A DNA stretch of 5,869 nucleotides from positions 1-5,869 of the forward strand of contig JABDQZ010000113.1 in the NCBI GenBank assembly GCA_013041975.1, in the 5' to 3' direction. Shown piece after piece: positions 1-5,661 of this stretch. The stretch's first letter is position 1. Every line of letters starts with the position of its first letter. The notes below the pieces were generated by a model. The model made no database searches, had not been told where the DNA came from, and saw nothing but the letters and a program-made list of their open reading frames with translations. Made by a program: the position numbers and the translations under genes. The DNA comes from Gammaproteobacteria bacterium (lineage in GTDB: Bacteria > Pseudomonadota > Gammaproteobacteria > Chromatiales > Chromatiaceae).

Positions 1-4
1 ATAG

Positions 5-21
5 TTGGCATTGATCCTGCA
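5..21 (+). promoter_or_regulatory. Sigma-54 (RpoN) -24/-12 promoter of the fliE operon
   Basis: The stretch TTGGCATTGATCCTGCA has the invariant GG (7-8) and GC (19-20) separated by exactly 10 bases. Against the consensus TGGCACG-N4-TTGCW it matches 9 of 12 defined positions, including all of TGGCA and TGCA. Taking base 20 as -12, transcription should start near base 32, leaving a leader of about 33 bases before the fliE start codon. In Pseudomonas and Vibrio the fliE operon is RpoN-dependent and driven by the FleR/FlrC-type activator, so position and type agree. Activator binding sites are not recognisable here; they may lie left of the window or within fliE. The promoter is inferred from sequence and context only. 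Confidence 0.8.
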
Positions 22-53
22 GGTATCGTCCTAAACGACAAAAAACCGACATC

Positions 54-58
54 AGGAG
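54..58 (+). promoter_or_regulatory. Shine-Dalgarno that decides the fliE start
   Basis: AGGAG lies directly against an ATG at 59 (zero spacing, unusable) but 6 bases before the in-frame ATG at 65. This argues for initiation at 65, giving a protein that starts MSAVSPEI rather than MIMSAVSP. Confidence 0.8.
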
Positions 59-64
59 ATGATC

Positions 65-394
65 ATGTCAGCAGTGTCACCAGAAATCAGTCAGGTACTG
101 GCGCAGATGCGGGTCATGCAGGCTCAGACTCAGCCCGAAGCTGTTCGTCCCCAGACAGAAGTACAGTCCACGGTCAGTTTCAGCGATATCTTTTCGCAGT
201 CTCTTAATTCAGTAAACCAGGCACAACAAACATCGGGCGCATTGAAAACCGCTTTTGAAATGGGTGACCCGAATGTCAGCCTCTCTGAGGTCATGATTGC
301 CTCCCAGAAATCCAAGCTGGCATTTTCAGCCATGGTGGAAGTCAGAAACAAGTTTCTGGAAGCCTATAAAGAAGTCATGAGTATGCCTGTTTAA
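65..394 (+). CDS. fliE: Flagellar hook-basal body protein FliE (MS ring-rod junction)
   Basis: FliE is a small structural protein that joins the proximal rod to the MS ring and is among the first substrates of the flagellar export gate. The product is 109 residues from ATG 65, close to the roughly 104 of the E. coli protein. The N-terminal third is variable and rich in Q, S and V. The C-terminal half carries the family hallmark: GDPNVSLSEVMIASQKS at about 67-83, then a helix ending VRNKFLEAYKEVMSMPV at the C-terminus, which resembles the terminal helices of rod proteins. There is no signal peptide, as expected for a type III substrate. It is the first gene of the operon, directly behind the sigma-54 promoter, and 37 bases separate it from fliF. 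An ATG at 59 is possible but has no usable ribosome site. Confidence 0.95.
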   Translation: MSAVSPEISQVLAQMRVMQAQTQPEAVRPQTEVQSTVSFSDIFSQSLNSVNQAQQTSGALKTAFEMGDPNVSLSEVMIASQKSKLAFSAMVEVRNKFLEAYKEVMSMPV

Positions 395-431
395 GGCTTA
401 ACGAATAACCATTAGTTCACGGGGAACAACA

Positions 432-2117
432 ATGGCAGAAGCAAATGTAGCAACCACAGAAAACGGCTCAACCAGCGTTCCAAACCTGGGAGGGAATCCG
501 ATTTTCAGGCAATTGGGTGCAATGGTGGGTATCGCTATCAGTGTTGCACTGGGTGTCGCTGTTGTCATGTGGTCACAGACACCAAACTACAGCGTGCTGG
601 ATGCTTCTCTGACTGAAAAGGATGCCGTGGACGTTATCAATGCATTGCAGACGAATAATATTCAGCACAGTATTGATCCTGCCAACGGCATGATCCTGGT
701 GGAAAGCGCCAAACTACATGATGCCAAGATAAAACTGGCCTCATTGGGGTTACCGCGCAGTGCCGGCATGGGTTTTGAACTGATGACAGGCGATCCCGGC
801 TTTGGCGTCAGCCAACTGGTTGAAAAGGCGCGACATCAACGTGCTATTGAAGGTGAACTGGCACGCACCATTGCAACGATTAATGCCATACAGAGTGCGC
901 GTGTGCATCTGGCCATTCCCAAGCAATCGGTATTTATCAGAAAACGCAAAACACCCAGTGCCTCGGTCACGCTTAAACTGTTTGCCGGTCGCAAACTTCA
1001 GGAAGGACAGATCGATGCTATTGTACACATGGTTGCATCCAGTGTGGCTGAACTCGAGTCGGAGCACGTTACGGTTGTCGACCAGAAAGGTAACCTGTTA
1101 AGCAGTCGTAAAAGTTCGCAGGCCATGCAGTTATCTGCCAGCCAGTTTGAATATAGCAGCAAGGTGGAAGAGCGTTATCGTGATCGTGTTTACGATATCC
1201 TGGTCCCCATCATTGGTGAAAACCGTTTACGGGTACAGGTAGCGGCCGATATCGACTTTACCGTTACCGAAAGAACGCGTGAAAGTTATAATCCTGATCT
1301 GCCTGCATTGCGCAGTGAACAGCTCAACGAAGAATCGCTTGGCGCCGGTGCCGGTGTTGGAGGTATCCCTGGCGCACTGACCAACCAGCCAGCCGCCGCT
1401 GGCAATGCACCTGAAGTTGCCGAAGGTGGAGTCGCTGGTGGAGGTGAAGGTGGAGCAACTGCCAGTTCCAGTAGACAATCCACGCGTAACTATGAGCTGG
1501 ATAAAACCATCAGCCATACTCGCCTGTCGCCTGCCAATATCAGAAAGCTGTCGGTCGCCGTCGTCGTTGATGACCTGGTAACACTGGGGCAGGATGGTCA
1601 GCCTCAACGTACTGAACGTACACCGGAAGAAATTGAAAGACTGTCTCAACTGGTCAAGGAAGCCATCGGTTTTGATGGTGTGCGCGGTGATACCGTTAAA
1701 ATTATCAATTCGTCTTTCATGACACCTGAGCCTGTAGAAGCCTTACCCGAAGTCCCCATGTGGGAACAGTCATGGTTCTGGGATATTCTCAAGCAGGTCG
1801 GTGGCATTCTGGTTGTTATTCTACTGATCCTGCTGGTACTAAGACCCGCCATGAAACGCCTGACCAGTAACGACATTGTGACCCTTGAAGGAGGCGTGGC
1901 GATGGCCGGTGGAGCGCAGGGCGGCGCAGCAGGTGAAGGCGGTGAAGGAGCTGCCGGAGGCCCTCTGTCACTGGGTGTCGATGAAAATGGCGAGCCAATC
2001 AGCTTGCCAGGCCCAGGCAATTATGAAAGCATCCTTGAAGCTGCAAGACGCCTGGTGGATGAGGACCCCAAGCGTGTTGCCCAACTGGTTAAATCCTGGA
2101 GTCATGGTGAATCGTAA
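432..2117 (+). CDS. fliF: Flagellar MS-ring protein FliF
   Basis: FliF multimerises in the inner membrane to build the MS ring, the platform for the rod, the C ring and the export gate. The protein has 561 residues, near the usual 550-570. A cytoplasmic N-tail is followed by a membrane helix at about 29-47. Next come the YscJ/FliF ring-building domains, about 50-225, including GFGVSQLVEKARHQRAIEGELART (residues 123-146) and SARVHLAIPK. A periplasmic third ring/collar domain spans about 230-430, interrupted by a Gly/Ala-rich loop at 303-343. The second membrane helix is at about 451-471. After it comes a Gly/Ala-rich cytoplasmic linker (487-510), then the C-terminal FliG-binding helix, about 530-558, with ILEAARRLVDEDPKRVAQLV and a conserved W556. 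A GGGGA ribosome site (421-425) lies 6 bases before ATG 432. fliG begins 5 bases after the stop. Confidence 0.98.
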   Translation: MAEANVATTENGSTSVPNLGGNPIFRQLGAMVGIAISVALGVAVVMWSQTPNYSVLDASLTEKDAVDVINALQTNNIQHSIDPANGMILVESAKLHDAKIKLASLGLPRSAGMGFELMTGDPGFGVSQLVEKARHQRAIEGELARTIATINAIQSARVHLAIPKQSVFIRKRKTPSASVTLKLFAGRKLQEGQIDAIVHMVASSVAELESEHVTVVDQKGNLLSSRKSSQAMQLSASQFEYSSKVEERYRDRVYDILVPIIGENRLRVQVAADIDFTVTERTRESYNPDLPALRSEQLNEESLGAGAGVGGIPGALTNQPAAAGNAPEVAEGGVAGGGEGGATASSSRQSTRNYELDKTISHTRLSPANIRKLSVAVVVDDLVTLGQDGQPQRTERTPEEIERLSQLVKEAIGFDGVRGDTVKIINSSFMTPEPVEALPEVPMWEQSWFWDILKQVGGILVVILLILLVLRPAMKRLTSNDIVTLEGGVAMAGGAQGGAAGEGGEGAAGGPLSLGVDENGEPISLPGPGNYESILEAARRLVDEDPKRVAQLVKSWSHGES

Positions 2118-2122
2118 CGCTC

Positions 2123-3139
2123 ATGAATGAAGAAGCCTCCAAATCATCATCGCTAAACGGTACCCAGAAATCAGCACTGTTGTTACTGGGCCTTGGTGAA
2201 AAACATGCAGCCGATATTCTGCAGCACATGGGACCTAAAGAAGTTCAGGATCTTGGTATGGTGATGGCTGGCCTCACCAACGTGACTTCCGAAATGATGG
2301 AAGAGGTGATGGCCGAGTTCATTGCCACGATTGGCAACCAGACGTCACTGGGGCTTGGTTCGGATGACTATATTCGTAACATGCTCACCTCTGCGCTGGG
2401 TGCTGACAAGGCGAGCGGTATGATTGACCGCATCCTGCTGGGCAGAAACAGTAAGGGCCTGGAACAGCTTAAATGGATGGAACCGAAGTCCATTGCCGAG
2501 ATGATCCGACTGGAACATCCGCAGATTATTTCTATTGTCATGTCATTTCTTGATCCGGACCAGGCCGCCGCTGTTTTATCTGAATTTCCGGAAAAGGTAC
2601 GCAGCGATATCATTATGCGCGTAGCCGCATTGGAAGGTATTCAACCCAATGCATTGCAGGAGCTGGATAATATTCTGGAAAAACAGTTTTCTGGGTCCAG
2701 TAACGTTAAATCATCCGCATTGGGTGGCGTTAAAAAGGCGGCAGATATACTTAACCTGGTTGAAGGTACGATCGAACAATCCGTGATGGAAGATATCACC
2801 GAGGTTGATGAAGACCTGGCCCAGGAAATCCAGGACAACATGTTTGTGTTTGAAAACCTCAACGAAATCGACGATCGAGGTTTCCAGACCCTGCTGCGTG
2901 AAGTGGCTTCCGAGCAATTGCTGCTGGCCATGCGTGGTATTGATGATGGATTGAAAGAAAAATTCTTCAAGAATATGTCTTCGCGTGCGGCTGACATGCT
3001 GCGCGATGATCTCGAAGCGGCTGCTCCTGCCAAGCTCACTGATGTTGAAGCGGCGCAGAAAGAAATTCTTACCGTGGTACGTCGACTGGCTGATGCCGGG
3101 GAAATTGTATTAGGTGGCGGTGGTGAAGAACTTATCTAA
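2123..3139 (+). CDS. fliG: Flagellar motor switch/rotor protein FliG
   Basis: FliG forms the upper C ring. Its N-terminal domain binds the FliF tail, the middle domain binds FliM, and the C-terminal domain interacts electrostatically with the MotA/PomA stator. The 338 residues match the family length. The N-domain covers about 12-105; the EHPQ motif of the middle domain is at 131-134; a Gly-Gly linker precedes GGVKKAADILN (201-211); the MFVF hinge is at 240-243; the torque domain spans about 245-325. By alignment from memory, R288, D295 and D296 correspond to E. coli R281, D288 and D289. R271 and K304 stand where K264 and R297 are usual, so charge is kept. There is no strong Shine-Dalgarno before ATG 2123 (GGTGA at 2106-2110 is distant), so translation probably depends on coupling to fliF. 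The 3' end overlaps fliH by 17 bases. Confidence 0.98.
   Translation: MNEEASKSSSLNGTQKSALLLLGLGEKHAADILQHMGPKEVQDLGMVMAGLTNVTSEMMEEVMAEFIATIGNQTSLGLGSDDYIRNMLTSALGADKASGMIDRILLGRNSKGLEQLKWMEPKSIAEMIRLEHPQIISIVMSFLDPDQAAAVLSEFPEKVRSDIIMRVAALEGIQPNALQELDNILEKQFSGSSNVKSSALGGVKKAADILNLVEGTIEQSVMEDITEVDEDLAQEIQDNMFVFENLNEIDDRGFQTLLREVASEQLLLAMRGIDDGLKEKFFKNMSSRAADMLRDDLEAAAPAKLTDVEAAQKEILTVVRRLADAGEIVLGGGGEELI
3112..3117 (+). promoter_or_regulatory. Shine-Dalgarno for fliH inside the fliG 3' end
   Basis: AGGTGG, in the Gly-rich last codons of fliG, lies 5 bases before GTG 3123. It favours that codon over GTG 3120 (spacing 2) and GTG 3114, which overlaps the site itself. Confidence 0.6.
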
Positions 3140-3830
3140 GTCACGCATCATCAGGGCCAAAGATGCCGAAAATGTCAGTGATTTTCGATTAAACGATATG
3201 ACTGACCCTGCCCAGGCAGGTAAAGCTGTGGCACGCGGGCGCGGCTCTCAAATGACAGCAGCCGAACTTGAAAAACTGCAGGAGCAGGCTCGCCAGGAAG
3301 CTTACCAGGAAGGTCGCAAGGAAGGCTTCGAGTTTGGGCACAACGAAGCGCTTGAACAATATCGACAGCATTTTGAAGAAAGACTGGCAGCCTTTGACAG
3401 GATACTGCAAAGCTTTCAAAAGCCTTTCGAAAATCTGGATGAACAGGTCGAAAACGAAATCGTTGAACTGGTTATCAGTATGGTAAAACAGCTGGTAAGA
3501 CGTGAAGTGAAAATGGACCCCAATCACGTCGTCGGTGTGGTAAGAGAGGCCATGTCTGCGTTACCGGTTTCCAGTCAGGACATCATACTGGTTCTTAATC
3601 CGGAAGATGCAGAAATCATTCGAGATATTTTTTCGCTTAACGACAAGGAACAGAGTTGGCGTATTGTTGAAGACCCTGTTCTTAAACGTGGCGGTTGCCG
3701 TGTGACTTCCGGTGATTCGCAAATTGATGCCACGCTGGAATCACGCCTGGATGCATTGATCGCTCCGTTGATCTCAGATGAGCGTCGTCAAGGTATCGGT
3801 GAAATTGATGATGAATCTACCGACAACTGA
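3123..3830 (+). CDS. fliH: Flagellar assembly protein FliH (regulator of the FliI ATPase)
   Basis: FliH dimers bind the FliI N-terminus, restrain its ATPase activity and tether the export ATPase to the C ring and FlhA, much like the peripheral stalk of F/V-type ATPases. With GTG 3123 the product is 235 residues. The key signature is a regular A/GxxxG ladder at A60, G64, G68, G72 and A76, typical of FliH helix packing. It is followed by a long charged helix (about 77-130) and the C-terminal FliI-binding domain with VEDPVLKRGGCRV (182-194) and a final helix near 200-218. The N-terminus SRIIRAKDAENVSDF resembles other FliH starts but lacks tryptophan; the only Trp is W179. No ATG is available near the start: GTGs at 3114, 3120 and 3123 are all in frame, and 3123 has the best ribosome site. 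The gene overlaps fliG by 17 bases and fliI by 23. Confidence 0.93.
   Translation: MKNLSKSRIIRAKDAENVSDFRLNDMTDPAQAGKAVARGRGSQMTAAELEKLQEQARQEAYQEGRKEGFEFGHNEALEQYRQHFEERLAAFDRILQSFQKPFENLDEQVENEIVELVISMVKQLVRREVKMDPNHVVGVVREAMSALPVSSQDIILVLNPEDAEIIRDIFSLNDKEQSWRIVEDPVLKRGGCRVTSGDSQIDATLESRLDALIAPLISDERRQGIGEIDDESTDN
3798..3802 (+). promoter_or_regulatory. Shine-Dalgarno for fliI inside the fliH 3' end
   Basis: GGTGA ends 5 bases before ATG 3808 and 8 bases before ATG 3811. It supports one of these starts rather than the upstream in-frame ATG at 3778, which would add ten residues absent from typical FliI proteins. Confidence 0.55.
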
Positions 3831-5160
3831 ACGCGGCCCAATCTGGGCGAAACGTATCAATCAGTTGCAAAGTTATATGTCTGATTCCAGAAACCTGGTG
3901 GTTGAAGGTCGGCTTACGCGTATGATCGGCTTGACGCTGGAAGCCTCTGGATGTCGTGCCGCCATCGGTGAACAATGTGAAGTCATCAATTCCGATGGAG
4001 CCGAAATTGAAGCGGAAGTTGTTGGCTTCTCCGGTGAAAGCCTGTATTTGATGCCTACCGGCAACATTCGAGGCCTGGAGCAGGATGCCCGTGTTGTGCC
4101 TACCGGACGTGTTGGAGAAGCACTGGTGGGTGATGGCCTGTTAGGCAGGGTCATTGATGGCGCAGGGCGTCCGCTTGATGGTAAAGGCCCGTTACATTCA
4201 CAGGAACGTCGACCACTAACTGGGGAATCCATCAACCCGTTAGAGCGTGACCCGATTCGTGAACCGCTGGATGTTGGTGTTAGAGCCATTAATGCGTTGC
4301 TGAGTGTTGGTCGCGGACAGCGACTGGGCCTGTTTGCCGGATCCGGTGTCGGTAAATCCGTACTGCTGGGGATGATGACCAAGTATACCAATGCCGATGT
4401 CGTGGTGGTTGGACTGATCGGTGAACGTGGTCGAGAGGTCAAGGAATTTGTTGAAAATATTCTGGGTGAAGAGGGGCTTAAACGAGCTGTGGTGGTAGCA
4501 GTTCCTGCTGATCAGGCCCCTTTGCGTCGCATGCATGGTGCCATGCTCGCCACCAGTATTGCCGAGGCCTTTCGAGACAGGGGCAAACAGGTGTTGCTAC
4601 TGATGGATTCACTCACCCGTTATGCACAGGCGCAGCGTGAAATCGGCCTGGCAATTAATGAGCCACCAGCAACCAAAGGTTATCCGCCCTCGGTTTTTGC
4701 CAAGTTGCCTCATCTGGTGGAAAGAGCCGGAAATGGAGAAAAAGGTGGTGGTTCCATTACAGCGTTCTATACTGTACTTACAGAAGGCGATGATCAGAAT
4801 GATCCTATTGCTGATGCGGCACGTGCTATTCTGGACGGACATATTGTATTGTCGAGGCGTCTGGCCGAGTCCGGACATTATCCGGCCATTGATATTGAGG
4901 CCTCAATCAGTCGTGCCATGAATGATATAACAACAACAAATCATCAGCTCAGTGCCAGTGATTTCAAGCGATTGTATTCGCTTTATCAGCAGAACAGAGA
5001 CCTGATCAGCGTGGGTGCCTACGAGGCTGGATCGGACCAGATGATTGACGCAGCCATTGAGGCTATGCCCATGTTGCAGGATTTTTTAAGGCAGGACATG
5101 TACACTCCGGTCAATCTGGAGCAGAGCCTGGCTGACCTGGGAACATTGTTTCCTAACTGA
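3808..5160 (+). CDS. fliI: Flagellum-specific export ATPase FliI
   Basis: FliI is the cytoplasmic hexameric ATPase of the flagellar type III export apparatus, homologous to the F1 beta subunit. It helps deliver and unfold rod, hook and filament subunits at the FlhA/FlhB gate. From ATG 3808 it has 450 residues (E. coli about 457). An N-terminal beta-barrel domain (VVEGRLTRMIGLTLEA, 31-46) precedes the catalytic domain. The Walker A GSGVGKS is at 178-184, GERGRE with the likely catalytic Glu at 205-210, and Walker B LLLMD at 263-267. The family block GYPPSVFAKLPHLVERAGN lies at 291-309, and GHYPAIDIEASISR with a probable arginine finger at 356-369. The C-terminal helical domain ends TLFPN. All catalytic residues expected of an active enzyme are present. 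Starts at 3811 or 3778 are alternatives. The YPAIDIEASISR motif and linkage to fliH and fliJ favour FliI over a virulence-type secretion ATPase. Confidence 0.98.
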   Translation: MMNLPTTERGPIWAKRINQLQSYMSDSRNLVVEGRLTRMIGLTLEASGCRAAIGEQCEVINSDGAEIEAEVVGFSGESLYLMPTGNIRGLEQDARVVPTGRVGEALVGDGLLGRVIDGAGRPLDGKGPLHSQERRPLTGESINPLERDPIREPLDVGVRAINALLSVGRGQRLGLFAGSGVGKSVLLGMMTKYTNADVVVVGLIGERGREVKEFVENILGEEGLKRAVVVAVPADQAPLRRMHGAMLATSIAEAFRDRGKQVLLLMDSLTRYAQAQREIGLAINEPPATKGYPPSVFAKLPHLVERAGNGEKGGGSITAFYTVLTEGDDQNDPIADAARAILDGHIVLSRRLAESGHYPAIDIEASISRAMNDITTTNHQLSASDFKRLYSLYQQNRDLISVGAYEAGSDQMIDAAIEAMPMLQDFLRQDMYTPVNLEQSLADLGTLFPN

Positions 5161-5174
5161 GCCCATGATAATTA

Positions 5175-5194
5175 GAACAGGCGAGAACAGGAGA
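5175..5194 (+). repeat. 10-bp tandem repeat in the fliI-fliJ spacer
   Basis: GAACAGGCGA (5175-5184) is followed at once by GAACAGGAGA (5185-5194), 9 of 10 identical. The second copy contains the AGGAG ribosome site of fliJ; the first has the weaker AGGCGA. It looks like a small local duplication in a 44-base non-coding gap. Confidence 0.7.
5189..5194 (+). promoter_or_regulatory. Shine-Dalgarno of fliJ
   Basis: AGGAGA stands 10 bases before ATG 5205, a slightly long spacing. It gives fliJ its own ribosome entry, in contrast to the coupled fliG, fliH and fliI. Confidence 0.7.
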
Positions 5195-5204
5195 AATAAC
5201 TAGA

Positions 5205-5645
5205 ATGAACACTTCTGATCGATTTAAACCGGTATTAAAAGTCGCTGAAAATCGCGAGGCCAGTGCTGCGCGCAAGTTTGGCAAGTCCCGTAAGCAACAG
5301 CATGAAGAAGAGGCCAAGTTGAAGGATCTCAGGAATTATCACGCTGAATACCTTGCCCGTTTTAATCAGTCTGCCAGTGTTGGTATCAGTGCTTCACAGC
5401 TAAGGGAATACCAGGCCTTTATCAAAAAACTTGAAACCGCGATTTACGAGCAGGAAGAAGTCGTGCGTCAGAGCCAGCAAAACACTTCCGAGCACAAGCA
5501 AAAATGGACACAAAAACACATCCGTACCCAGAGTATGGATAAAGCCATGGGCCGCATTGTGGCCACTGAACAGAAACAACGTGACGTGCAGGAGCAAAAG
5601 ATGTCTGATGAGATTGCCCAGCGTATCAGTCGCTCAACACACTGA
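5205..5645 (+). CDS. fliJ: Flagellar export protein FliJ (ATPase central stalk)
   Basis: FliJ is a small antiparallel coiled-coil protein that sits in the pore of the FliI hexamer like the F1 gamma subunit. It contacts FlhA and recycles export chaperones. The 146 residues match the usual length of about 145-150. The sequence is highly charged and Gln-rich with almost no aromatic residues, giving two long helices (about 10-55 and 64-138) joined near SASVGISASQL (56-66). Family features visible are the N-terminal RFKPVLKVAENREASAARK, the central LREYQAFIKKLETAI, and a C-terminal charged helix rich in Q, K and E. The FliJ family is weakly conserved, so identification rests on these features plus position directly after fliI. 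It is the last gene of the operon in this window; the next gene is convergent, not fliK. Confidence 0.93.
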   Translation: MNTSDRFKPVLKVAENREASAARKFGKSRKQQHEEEAKLKDLRNYHAEYLARFNQSASVGISASQLREYQAFIKKLETAIYEQEEVVRQSQQNTSEHKQKWTQKHIRTQSMDKAMGRIVATEQKQRDVQEQKMSDEIAQRISRSTH

Positions 5646-5646
5646 T
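5625..5646 (+). other. Weak inverted repeat across the fliJ stop codon
   Basis: ATCAGT (5625-5630) and ACTGAT (5641-5646) can pair as a 6-bp stem with a 10-base loop spanning the fliJ stop. No T-run follows on either strand, so it does not look like a standard intrinsic terminator. It may be chance. Confidence 0.25.
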
Positions 5647-5661
5647 TCCAGGCCGTCCAGT

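Noticed and set aside
33..45. TCGT...ACGA inverted repeat in the fliE leader (about 27-39) as a regulatory hairpin.
   Set aside because: The stem is only 4 bp with A/T-rich surroundings, too weak to claim.
1..207. Frame +1 is open from the window edge to a TAA at 205-207, possibly the tail of an upstream gene overlapping fliE.
   Set aside because: It would run through the sigma-54 promoter and half of fliE, and its translation resembles no FleR/FlrC C-terminus or other family I know. It is most likely a chance open frame.
1227..2020. Several - strand open frames opposite fliF, rich in Pro, Ala and Ser.
   Set aside because: Their composition is the complement of the Gly/Ala-rich FliF segments, so they are coding shadows.
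3873..4442. A 189-codon open frame on the - strand inside fliI.
   Set aside because: It is Ser/Pro/Arg-rich, typical of the antisense shadow of a well-conserved gene, and it lies opposite the FliI N-terminal and Walker A regions with no ribosome site or recognisable domain.
3808..5160. The ATPase as a virulence-type III secretion ATPase (SctN).
   Set aside because: Every neighbour is a flagellar gene, including fliE, fliG and fliF with a FliG-binding tail, so FliI is the clear reading.
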